Assembly: GCA_000320545.1 (NCBI GenBank)
Contig: ADNK01001893.1
Span: 1 to 22,500 of the forward strand
Direction of reading: 5' to 3'
Source of the DNA: Bigelowiella natans CCMP2755
Taxonomy: Eukaryota > Cercozoa > Chlorarachniophyceae
Length of the DNA stretch: 22,500 bases
Shown here: piece after piece, positions 1-10,160 of the stretch
Layout of the letters: every line of letters starts with the position of its first letter
Numbering within the stretch: the stretch's first letter is position 1
Made by a program: the position numbers and the translations under genes
The notes under the pieces: model-generated
What the model saw: the letters and a program-made list of their open reading frames with translations, nothing else
Databases searched by the model: none
Told to the model about the DNA's origin: nothing

Positions 1-32
1 AGGGAGGGAGGGAGGGAGGAGAGGAGGAGAGA
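1..32. repeat. GGGA/GGA purine tract
   Basis: Purine-only simple repeat at the window's left edge. Bases 33-240 next to it hold no gene that I can support; the missing MTHFS exons are expected near or beyond here. Confidence 0.85.
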
Positions 33-240
33 CGATTAGGCTTAATAGAAGAACATCGACAACAAAAAATGGGATAGTAGAAACAAACATCAATGATAAA
101 TAATAAATGGTATTAATTTTAGTCTATAGTCATCCGATCATCGGATTTAAAGTTCTCGATGCAAGACTCCTCTACCCTATGTAGCGGTAGTAATGGTAGT
201 GGTAGTCGCGATTGTTTTCTATCAAATCCTAGCCCCCAAT

Positions 241-329
241 AGTAGTAGAAGTAGTAGTAGTAGTAGTAGCAGTAGTAGTAGTAGTACCGGTTCAGGTATC
301 TTCCATTTTGACAGAGGAAACCTGCAGTG

Positions 330-362
<33 letters not shown>
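241..362. repeat. GTA/AGT trinucleotide tracts flanking an MTHFS exon
   Basis: Two AGT-type tracts (about 241-285 and 329-362) enclose the 34-nt MTHFS exon at 288-321, so the exon is only a small island inside a repeat. Confidence 0.85.
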
Positions 363-1002
363 ATTTACAATCAGTAGTTTGAGCAGCTTTCTTTTACTTA
401 GTACTAGATGGATTGTACGCGAAACATGCGACGCGGAGAAAGGAGAAGGGGGGGGGGGAGAAAGCTCATGAATGGAGACCTATCTCCTCTCTTAACCACA
501 CACACGGTATGTGCTACCATGATTGATTCTTACCGTTGAATATCAGTCATACCTATTAAAAGAGAGGTCATCCCATGGTGGTATTATAGCAGCACCAGCA
601 ATAAACACAAAATATATCAAAATATGGGAAAGACGAACAACACAAGAATCATACTATGCAGCAGTAACTTAATGATGATGATGCGCTAGAGTAAGTAGTA
701 GTACTGTCTACAAAAGGGCCCTTCTTCTTCTTCTTCTTCTTCTTTTTCTTCTCCATATTATTCCTCTACTAATTTTGTACTTCTATACAAACTATTTGTA
801 GTAGTAGAAAATTCTATTATAGAAAACTCTATTATAATACATAGATAATTATTACTTTTGGCCTCCAACATAATCATTTCTGTTTTACTTATGCACCTGA
901 AAAGAAGAAAACCAAAGAAGTTATCCAAGTACTCATAATATCAATGGCACACTATTAGCACAACACTTATACACATAAGCGCGCATTTGCTCCATCTACG
1001 AA

Positions 1003-1043
<41 letters not shown>

Positions 1044-1194
1044 TTATATACCTTGGCACAAAACATTTTTTGCCATCCTTAAATATCTGAAGGATTGAGA
1101 ACACATACAACATCATTTAATATCTAAACATGAGAGCATATACAACATCTTTTAATATAAGAACGATAGAGAACACGTACAGAAGCTACACAAT

Positions 1195-1261
<67 letters not shown>

Positions 1262-1611
1262 CATGCACGCACGCAAGCGCGCACATATCAGAATCTAACG
1301 TGCAAATTTTGTCAAAATGTCAATATCGTCAATTGCTAAGGATAAAGATTTTCATCATCGTCGTCGTTGGGAAATCCTTCTCGGAGATTCTGTGCTCTTA
1401 TTATTCATGCCTGCTGCAGAATAGGGGTGGTATCGATTTCTCCTATTATGAAAAATTAAGCAAAAGCAATGTATATGTCATAGAAAATGATCAGAACAGG
1501 AAAGATGTGATGGATACAAACTATAGAGGAGCAATCTGCTTTGTAACTGCTTATTGTCTTCTCCTATGCATGGTAGATATTAAATTGCGGAGCCCCCCCT
1601 CCCCAGTCCCC

Positions 1612-1675
<64 letters not shown>

Positions 1676-2357
1676 TCCTCCTCAACGTAGATACTACTAT
1701 GTGTGGTGGTGTGTACTGTTGTTCTGCTATGATGAGTGAATGTAAGCATGTACAAGCAATCAATACCAGAAGGCATGGATATGAAAACGCAGAGCGCTTT
1801 AGAATTTGAATACTCCTGTAATGATTAAAGCAAAGAAATTATTGTGCCAGTATCATCTATCCCATATTCATCGCGACGTTTTAGATCACAGAAGACAACT
1901 ATTGTAGCCTCCTACACCCTAGCTTTAACCTTAGACTTGAAGAGTTTTTGAGCCACCTGTTAAGTGGAAAGAGGTATTTTGGTATGACTGTGTTTCTTGT
2001 ATGCAAGATAGGGGAGCAAAAGTCTTAAGAAGACATAGCGGTGGCATTGAACGGCCACATAGCCTCTGCATTTCACATCCAAGAGTATTGAGCGCCAACA
2101 TAGCTTATGCATTTCACATCTAAGACTAAGAACAAACCAACATTTTCCTAGGCAAGACATGTAAAGCAAATTTCGAGAAAGGTCATTGGACCCACCTACA
2201 CCACCCACCACCACCACCACCACCACACCAGCATCACCTGTGAGCTTTGTTTGAGAAGATCGTCTTTCGGTATTCGTCGGAGAACCTTCCTCATGTTCGA
2301 GCGCAGTTGCTTCTTTAGCACTTTTACAGACGAAGAAGTTGCGGAGGTCGCAGACAT
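288..2357 (-). CDS. MTHFS: 5-formyltetrahydrofolate cyclo-ligase (MTHFS), N-terminal part, 8 exons, runs off left edge
   Basis: MTHFS converts 5-formyl-THF to 5,10-methenyl-THF using ATP (folate one-carbon metabolism, cytosol or organelle). Exons read on the minus strand: 2357-2238, 1956-1930, 1815-1767, 1442-1411, 1086-1052, 896-856, 552-534, 321-288. All junction phases agree. The joined 119 residues follow the family from its N-terminus: a KKQLR basic helix (about 15-19), LLKQSSQVAQKLF (34-46), VFISMPSGEIDTTPIL (59-74), the FKDGKKCFVPR strand (78-88) and SKWKIPEP (112-119). The start is the ATG at 2357; the open frame upstream of it has no ATG. The ATP/folate C-terminal motif (GRGKGYYD type) is not found and should lie left of base 288, off the window. 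Intron 4 (1410-1087) must use a GC donor, because the frame stops at TGA right after exon 4. Introns carry CAC, CT, TA, CA and GTA repeats. The identification is firm; only the last exon boundaries are inference. Confidence 0.85.
720..752. repeat. (CTT)n tract in an MTHFS intron
   Basis: Roughly nine CTT units followed by related TTC words, inside the intron between the exons at 856-896 and 534-552. Confidence 0.85.
1003..1036. repeat. (TA)n tract next to the MTHFS FKDGKK exon
   Basis: About 17 TA units, 16 bp from the donor side of the exon at 1052-1086. Confidence 0.9.
1093..1185. repeat. Imperfect tandem repeat of about 36 bp, two to three copies
   Basis: The pattern GAGAACACATACAACAT...TTTAATAT recurs as GAGAGCATATACAACAT...TTTAATAT, then partly as GAGAACACGTACAG. 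It lies in the GC-AG intron of MTHFS. Confidence 0.7.
1195..1258. repeat. Compound (CA)n(TA)n tract
   Basis: About 10 CA units run directly into about 22 TA units, inside the GC-AG intron of MTHFS. The short open frame across it is meaningless. Confidence 0.9.
1613..1677. repeat. (CT)n tract in an MTHFS intron
   Basis: About 30 CT units in the intron between the exons at 1767-1815 and 1411-1442. The poly-Ser/Leu and poly-Arg/Glu frames across it are repeat artefacts. Confidence 0.9.
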
Positions 2358-2470
2358 AGTGCTCAGGAAGGTAAGAACCAACACTACCACCAAACGGCGG
2401 AAGGAGGAGCGGAGAGCAATGGTTTGGAGGTTTGAGGAGGGAGGAGCACGAGCAGCTCGGAGTAGCACCA

Positions 2471-2592
<122 letters not shown>

Positions 2593-2672
2593 TTTCTTTC
2601 TACCGAAGATAGATCTGATAAAAGACACCTAGATCTACCTGAAGATGTGTAGGAAGAATGCCCTTAGGAAGG

Positions 2673-2676
<4 letters not shown>

Positions 2677-2728
<52 letters not shown>
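2677..2728. repeat. (GA)n tract upstream of the TOM1-like gene
   Basis: About 26 GA units; the antisense frame reads poly-SL. Confidence 0.9.
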
Positions 2729-2731
<3 letters not shown>

Positions 2732-2800
2732 GAGGGGTTAGGGGGGGGGGTTGATGTTGATGACATCGAGGAGTTTGATGGAATCTGCTGGTGTTTAGAA

Positions 2801-4083
2801 ATGATCCAGATCATTCTGTCATCGGTGCCACAGTTGTCTGTATGTCGTCGCCAATGAATCTTGCTTAGGCGCTCTCTCAAATACTTTTCTTGTGCAGAAT
2901 CATCAGGAAATATCATCTAGGCTAGGGCGACATATCCCCAACTTGGCTAGAATGGCGTCTACATTACACATGTGTAATTTAAAAAAAAATGATTGTATTT
3001 GGTCTTTCCTCCTCGATTCCTGACTGGTACGTACGCCTCCCTCCTCAGGCAACTGGGAACGAATGGATGTCATGAGTTTCAACGCCTTGATTTACTGGGC
3101 ATTTTTCCTTCTCTATGCCATACGCTCACTTTACCCCTTGCTTCTTCAGCCGAATACGATTCGCAAAAGTAGTAGATGTGGTACAAGTAGTAGTAGCGAA
3201 TACTATGCATTTCTTCCTCTATCACCAATTCTTTCGAAATCAGGCACTGTTTTGGCCAGCATGGGCTTCCTCACTGCATCAGCTGGATTGCATGCAATAT
3301 GGTTAACTTATGCCACTTGTCAAGGCAACGGTGTATTGTTTATATTTGATTTCTTGCATCATAGGTTTACGCTAAGGGCGTGCGCATTTGACGACTTCTG
3401 GGAGAACCTTATTAACAGTAAGAAGAAGACCTCTCGTAGTAGTCGTAATAGTAGTTGTCGTAGTAATAGTAGTATTACCCAACTCCTTTTATGTCAAAAT
3501 CAAGCAAGTTTGAGGTTTAATGACAATCTTTTTTGTTCAATATTTTCGTTGAATTAAGGATTTGCACTTCTGTGTCTCTTCACTGGTTTCTCTCTATACT
3601 TGGAAACATGGGTAGGAGCAACTTTAAGTTTTATCTGCAAATGTCGAGAATGTGTATCTCACACCTCGATGAATCTTGGAAACAATTCCATCGTTAGGCT
3701 ATTTTCCTGTATGCAACTTGGCCCTCTGGTGTTGCTTCAGAAGCTGCATGCGGTGGATCAATTGCAAGCCGCAGAAAATGTAATAACTGCACCCTGGATA
3801 AACCAGAAATTCGACGGAAAATGAATATTGAATCCTTGTTATAGAAGTTCTTTATCTCTTTTTTTATTTTGTCCTAAAACAATATCATCAGATATAAAGT
3901 TGGGATTGCGAGGAGTAAACACCGTCTTCTGGATAGTAGTTCTGTCGTTGTCAATAGTATTCTTCTACGGAGGTAATAGTGCTTGCAAAAAGATATGCAA
4001 GGCCTATTTATTCGAAGTAACAATAAACTCATGCTTGGAGTACATGCAATTTTTGACGAATTTAAATTATCCATATGTTTGGG

Positions 4084-4118
<35 letters not shown>

Positions 4119-5003
4119 ACTACCCCTATGTTTGGGCATCATCATCACAATCATCATCATTTGTTAAGTTGAGTCAATGGTGTTCCTGCTGTCTATTTCA
4201 ATTGATAATCCAGTGAAAGAAAGCAACTGCGACTTCTGTTACGATGCTGGTATTATGAATGCTTGTTACTCTACTGCAGCATGCATGTATTCACCATTAC
4301 ATGGGATTGGCTTCGTTATCATCATCTTACATACACAGGTATAATTCTCATGTCCATGGCATCGTCAATACTGGCAATACTGTTTCTTATATTCGGTTAG
4401 TATTCATCATGCAGCATGTTGATGTTGATAGCAACGACCCTTCAATGGTTCAAATTGTGCTTACTTGGATTGTTGTGTGCACGTTTGCGTGATTTACCGC
4501 ATGATTTACCAGGAAATACCTCATACTACGAATAAGTTACTTTTTCTTGTCGTCATCTTCTTCGCTATCGTCACGAATACATAGAATAAGAACTATTAGG
4601 GTAAACATGAGTAAAAGAGACAATGTTTCTTTCTGAGCTACAGTCAATGATGAATGCCGTGAATAATCTTCTCTTAGGTTTCTCTATGTACTCTCAACTC
4701 TATAGGCTGATTGTTGATGATTTTGAAGACCCAGGGTGGGCTTTAATATTATACATTTTTACGCATCATGATTGTAGATGCTGAAGAATGATATTATTAT
4801 TAATAATAATATAATAATCATGATCATAATAATAATAATAATAAAATAATAATAATAGTAATAGTGTTTTTCCTTTTATTTAGGGCAAGGTTGACAATTG
4901 TGAAGCTGAGAACAGCAATGAAAAAGGTGGTGGTTGTAATACCACCATAGCTTAATAATCGCGTACTAAGAACAAAATAGAAAGCCAAGAATAGAATATA
5001 GTT

Positions 5004-5079
<76 letters not shown>

Positions 5080-5565
5080 TGATAAAATATACGCTAGCAT
5101 CACACTCATCTATCGTCAGCATCTTTATAATCAATAATGGCTGATTACGTTCACTACAAAGTGATATCGTTCTCGATCAACGTGTCAACTACTACCATTT
5201 CTTCTTCTTCCTCTTCTTCTTCCTCTTCTTCGTCGTCATCGTTGTTGTTGTTCTCATAGAACTATAACCTACTATTACCCCTTCCGTGACACCACCTTAG
5301 GTGCTGATCGTGGGATCAATTACCGCAGCAAACTTCTGTGTCAAGGTTGGCCACTCTATGCTGCTGCTGCCTCCTGTCTATCACTATCTATCTTGATGAG
5401 AAAAACACAATTGGAGAAGAAAGAAGAAGAAGATGAAGATGATGATGAGGGTGAAGGCTAAAAGTTGTGTAATATGTGAATAATTCCTAGGCTGTTTTTT
5501 TCCTACGGCATCCCGTGACGCATACATATTCAGAGAGAGGAACATACCCATGGTATTCATGTTGC

Positions 5566-5599
<34 letters not shown>

Positions 5600-6075
5600 C
5601 TGTATTATATTTCAATCGTTGGTCCTGCTACAATGCTGCTGCCTTAAAGCGAGCGAAATGGATCAAATTTGTTTTTCTCTTTAGTGCAGATGATAGTGAG
5701 AAGAAGAATTGGGGCGCGACTTTATTTGTCATTAAATCTTGGCAATGTGCTTGGCGTACGAACGCACATTCTCGCACTCAACTAAACTTGTTATACCTTG
5801 TTTTGATTGAGTGAGTTGTGTGCTCTCTCCCAAGGTTGTTCTATACGGTTGTCGAGCTAGTGCCGATATCGCTTTTATTCTCCACCGTAGCGCCTGAAAG
5901 ACCCAAAGGAAGAGAAGATACCGCAGTGGTAAATGGAAATGGTTGTAAGCAAGAACAGAAAGAGAGGGCATCATCGGTTGAAGAAGGCTTGGCAAACGAT
6001 GGATGGCAGCCTAGAAAAACAACAGCTTCGAGTAGTGGTAGTACCATATTCTCTCAAATAACGACGAGGCATTAG
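2801..6075 (+). CDS. THH1/TOM1/TOM3-like seven-pass membrane protein, about 13 exons
   Basis: Proposed exons: 2801-2839, 2898-2973, 3049-3417 (possible in-frame intron 3169-3243), 3559-3611, 3741-3779, 3900-3972, 4280-4395, 4678-4735, 4884-4926, 5301-5345, 5650-5741, 5835-6075. Every phase fits except the 3972/4280 join, where a small exon or another boundary is missing. Hydrophobic segments lie in 3049-3168 (ALIYWAFFLLYA), 3244-3330, 3559-3611 (FALLCLFTGFSLYLETW), 3900-3972 (VNTVFWIVVLSLSIVFF), 4280-4395 (GIILMSMASSILAILFLIFG), 5301-5345 and 5835-5890. The order matches the plant TOM1/TOM3/THH1 family: LYLETWKLH resembles its FWAEIYYQAR, LFLIFGFSMYSQLYRL resembles GFLLYGGRLFFMLRR, and FYTVVELVPISLLF resembles YYLLVEILPSALVLF. 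The last exon adds a hydrophilic tail of about 60 residues, ending at TAG 6073-6075. An acidic open frame runs upstream of 2801 to about 2750, so the true start may be earlier. Plant TOM1 proteins sit in the tonoplast; the role here is unknown. Family call from recalled consensus, not a search. Confidence 0.55.
4077..4162. repeat. (ATC)n tract with a duplicated ATGTTTGGGCATCATCATCA flank
   Basis: The 20-bp word occurs at about 4076-4095 and again at about 4129-4148, with an ATC tract between the copies, in an intron of the TOM1-like gene. It looks like a local slippage duplication. Confidence 0.8.
5009..5078. repeat. Adjacent (AGT)n and (AAG)n tracts
   Basis: About 11 AGT units are followed by about 12 AAG units, in the intron between the exons at 4884-4926 and 5301-5345 of the TOM1-like gene. 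Confidence 0.9.
5563..5598. repeat. (ATT)n tract
   Basis: About 12 ATT units in the intron before the exon at 5650. The poly-Tyr frame across it is an artefact. Confidence 0.9.
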
Positions 6076-6820
6076 AATAAATAAATGGGGCATCATGTGG
6101 AGCAAGAAGCAGTTCGTTATTAAGCGAAATTTACTGCACAAACATTCTCGTAAACGCCACATATATGCTAAGGATAGTAAAGGGGAGGAGGAAGCAAAGC
6201 AGGAGGGCGATCTATATGATTATGTCCTCAATTTTAACACCTCATAGTGTTTGTATTTAGTCGAACAGCATTCCTAAGCCTTTCTCACATATTGTAGGAG
6301 TTAATTATTTTGCGAGAACAAGGAGTGTGAATTCTGATGATGAGCATCTCAAGACTGCACTGTTGAAGGAGTAAGATAGTCGTTCATGTTCGTTAAGATA
6401 TCTAGGAAAGCGAGATCAACAATAATATATAAATTGAGATGTAGCTTTGCTTGTTTGCCTCACCCCGCTCTAACATCATCGGGATCAGTCAATATAATGT
6501 CTTCTTAGAAAATATGCAACCGCCGCAGATAGATGCACATGTGAGTGCAAGAGGTGATGATCGCTGCAGTGATAGCTGCAGGAAACAATAACATCTAAAG
6601 TCGCTTCTGGTTTGCGATGCGCGGCGACGTCTACAAATTGTGGCATGCAATAAAGCCGGTCGCAAAATTGTAGCACGAGCACATCAATGAGCGGGTGTCG
6701 CCTTCTCTGTGCTGCGCAAGACGACGTACTCTAGACAAGTGTGTTGCACGTCAATGCAATGTCATCGTTTAATCGATTAGAGCTAGACCACAGCAAAGCT
6801 GAGCATGTTGTGATGTCAAG

Positions 6821-6870
<50 letters not shown>

Positions 6871-7084
6871 GTAAGATGCTGCAGCCTCCGCCTTGCACAC
6901 TCCAGCGCGCTTTCGGCGCACATCATGTGTCGTGATGCTGTGGTGTTTCGTTGTCTCAGCCATGTCAATCAATTTGAGCATTTCAACGTTCCTCATTTTT
7001 TCAAATTTCCACACCATAGCTGAACTAAAGAAAAACTTAGTGTCTAAATATGTGGCGACACTGTCACTAGTGACATTTGAAATG
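6076..7084. other. Spacer between convergent genes
   Basis: The two flanking genes end here and share this as 3' flank. It contains a (GT)n tract at about 6821-6870 and scattered stops in all frames. Two short frames (6485-6682 minus, 6741-6935 plus) lack splice support. The part from about 6540 to 6960 is richer in GCA/TGC words than its surroundings, with no recognisable gene or RNA. Confidence 0.6.
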
Positions 7085-7970
7085 TTAAAACTTTTCATTT
7101 TCTTCATATACTGCATTCAATTTGCCATCAAAATTATTTACAATCAAATCTCTCCTCTCTTGCTGTTTTAAGACTACCCTCTTTGCCTTTTCATCTTGAA
7201 AATTCTTAAATGAAAATCTATTGGAAGATCCTTCTCTCGGCCAAGAGGAAGATTTAATTACTTTCACCCCTCTCCCTCCTAATACGGTTGAGAGACTTCG
7301 TTTAAAATGTCTTCCTTTTCTGTCTTCAAGAGACGTCTCATCCAGTGAAAGAATCTTGGAATTTGAGTGGATTAATTTCTTCACAGGTTGTTCAGGAGTC
7401 TGTGATTCCAGTCCAGCCCTGTGACTCAATAATATAAATCCTTCAACAGATTTTGATATTTGGAGCTGCCTCTTCATAGCACCCTCAACAAATAGCAGGG
7501 ATTTTACCACTTTTTTCGCCGGGATACTTTTTGGAAGGACTGCGTCTGCACCACTCGTATAATAACGGGCTAAATCTTTGTAACTACACGATGATGTCCG
7601 CATCACAATAGGAAACTTCATGTTGAGCTTCCGCATAATTTCTACAGCATCGTGACCTTGCAGTTGTTGGAAATCTTCTGTTGCACGCTCGGGTTTGAAA
7701 GTGTCTTTCATGTCCTGATCCATGAAAACTAGATCATAGTTATTGCCATGTTTTCTTTGATTCTTGGCCATTTCTATTCCCTGAAATAAGAAAGCATGAT
7801 TATTCAATGCTAAACAAAATTGTTGCTGTTATGAACAAAGCTACCTCCTCGCCCGACTTCGCTATGTCCACCAAATAGTTTGGTTTCATTCCACTTATCA
7901 ACTTTTTAAGAATCTTCCTTGGCACCAAGGAATCGTCCACGATGAGAAACCTAACAGGATGCTCCTCCAT
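7085..7970 (-). CDS. Response regulator: CheY-like receiver domain with basic C-terminal tail
   Basis: There are two exons, 7970-7845 and 7780-7085, split by a 64-nt GT-AG intron (7844-7781) in phase 0, giving 273 aa. The receiver domain fills residues about 7-140. It has the acidic pair D12-D13 (FLIVDDS), the probable phospho-acceptor D63 (DLVFMDQDM), T104 (IVMRTSS) and K126 (VLPKS). All four conserved receiver positions are therefore present, so the domain should accept a phosphoryl group from a histidine kinase or phosphotransfer protein. The stretch between beta-3 and alpha-3 (67-85) is longer than usual. Residues about 140-273 are Lys/Arg/Ser-rich with no DNA-binding or enzyme domain that I recognise. 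An open frame extends upstream of 7970 but starts only with TTG, so I chose the ATG at 7970. Convergent with the membrane protein to the left and divergent from the gene at 8771. Partner kinase and output are unknown. Confidence 0.88.
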
Positions 7971-8770
7971 CGAAGCAAGCAAGCCTCAAACCTCGTGCGG
8001 TTCTTTGAGGTAAGAGGTAACCACCCGAATTAATATTTTGGTGTAATAATTTTTCTAAATATTTAAGGAGATAATTACCAAAATACACCGAGCTAAATAG
8101 TGAGATCCACTCCCGTTATCCCGGAAATCGCCAATTTAGGCCAACTTGGCCTCCGAAAAACGAACGAAATTTAGCCACATGCTTTATTTGTGACAATATC
8201 TCTGCGAGGGCGAATTTTTTAGGCTGCGACTTTTGTTCGGTGTAAATCTCGTATCTTTGTTATGAAGGATGTACAAGAATGCCCAAAGTTTTGGAACTGC
8301 GTCATACATTAATGTTCGTTCAATTAATTTAAGTCTCCGTCTCCTCCATCTTGTCTTCTCCTTCTTCTTCTTCTTCTTCTTATGTGTCAATTCTCAGACT
8401 ACTACCGGTAAACCTCCCTCCGAAATAAAGGCACCCCTATTCTTTGCTACGACTCATACATGTGCAACATGTTTGGAGTTTCCAGGTCAAAATTCGCGCC
8501 AAGAATAGCAGACAGTCCCGCCGTTCCAAAAATCAGGAATGAATGCGGTTAGAAGAGTGCGACAATACTAAGTACCGGTAGACCGGTAGAGGAGCAATCC
8601 CCTCCGAACAGAAAAGGACCCGAAGGGGGGGCAGCTGATTATGCTTCAAAACCTCCATAAGATACGGGGAGTAGGGACGATGTATGATAATCACTAACAG
8701 GTTTCAATAGTAAGGACATTAAGAAGCAGGGGGAAACGAACAAGGAACCCAGCCGCCTATTTTCTGTAGA
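7971..8770. other. Spacer between divergent response-regulator and RVxF genes
   Basis: This 800-bp interval holds both upstream regions. A (CTT)n tract lies at about 8361-8381, and a palindromic ACCGGT occurs twice (about 8574 and 8583). A short open stretch at 8551-8657 looks protein-like (RPVEEQSPPNRKGPEGG) but has no usable donor before its stop, so I do not call it an exon. Confidence 0.5.
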
Positions 8771-10127
8771 ATGGCAGCAGAATCATCATCCGAAGTAGAG
8801 GGGGAATTAACACAGAAGTATCATCCTCCATGGATATACACCTTGCCGAACTTGAGGAACAGAGACCATTGCAGTTCCTCGGTAGCATTGCATCAGCATC
8901 CAAGAGGTGATAAATGAAGAAGGATGAGAAAAACAACGAACGTTCCACTTGACGAAATTTTTTTTAGACCCCTGAGTGTATGGCACTGTATAATTATTCC
9001 GATTTGAAGATATGGATGACTCAATATTTCAGGATATGAACCAAACGTCCCGATTCCTGGGGAGCTGCTGCAGGAGGGTGATGATCAACGTGATGAGAGT
9101 AGCAGTGGATGGAGTAGGATGAATGAATCTTTCATCAACAGAGGAGATAGCAAACCAGGTGAGTGAGTGAGTGATGATGATAACAATCCTACCGCCACTT
9201 GCAAGCATAGTAATATTGTCAAAGCATTATGTTGATTAAGTTTTACCTTCGTGAGTCCTCCTCCTTAATGTTTTGTTACTATTCCAGAGATAGATCTGAA
9301 GTATTTCGGCGTCACTTGTAGTAGCAACGACGGCAGCAGTAGCAGCAGCAGCAGATGCAACCATTCGCCATCATCATCATCAACAACAACAACAAAAACA
9401 ACCACAGCTTCCAAGAGCCGTCTTAGGAAAGACTTGGAAGAAGTAATATAACGCAGCGTTCATTGCACATTACTGCACTTGTTGCGTCCTGTAGTGCGAA
9501 ATCTTCTACGAACCTTATCATGGTGATGGTGATGGTGATGATGATGTAAACACTTACGAACCTTATCATGGTGATGGTGATGATGATGTAAACACTTATT
9601 CACTTTATTATTTGCTTGTGATTTAATCAGCTTGAAGAGTTGATGGAGCTGGAGGATCTTCCAATAATTCCTGACTTTGAAGAGGAAAATGCAAGTAGTC
9701 GTCAATATTCTAATGTCCCTGTGAAATCCGCCGTAGCAGCAGTAGATGGTGCGGGGGTGGGCCACAGAGAGGAGGCGGCTAATGTAAGAAGAAGAAACAT
9801 GAAAACGACAATCCACGGTACTACTTGAAAACAGCATTGATACTGTCATCATCATCACCATCGTCGTCCTCGCCGTGGTCGTCTCGTTATTACTATTCAG
9901 GCGGTGTTAAGAAGCGGGTGACCTTTGCTGACGATGCTGCCGACGATGTGATGATGGTGATGATCAAACACCACCAAAATGCTTCTGGTTTCTGTGTCGC
10001 ACGACCAGAATTTAGAGGATTCGCAAGAGTTCTACGAAGTGAAAAGAAGAAAAAAGAGGATCGAGACAAAGATGAACAATGGGCTAAAAGTGCTCAGCAA
10101 ACGGCCGTATGTGCCGCAGCGGGTATT

Positions 10128-10160
<33 letters not shown>

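Noticed and set aside
2635-2916. 93-aa minus frame beginning MIFPDDSAQEKY
   Set aside because: Protein-like, but it is antisense to two exons of the TOM1-like gene (2801-2839, 2898-2973) that join in phase; its end is poly-SL from the GA tract.
6821-6870. Cys-Val repeat proteins around the GT tract
   Set aside because: Pure products of the dinucleotide repeat; no splice sites or start context.
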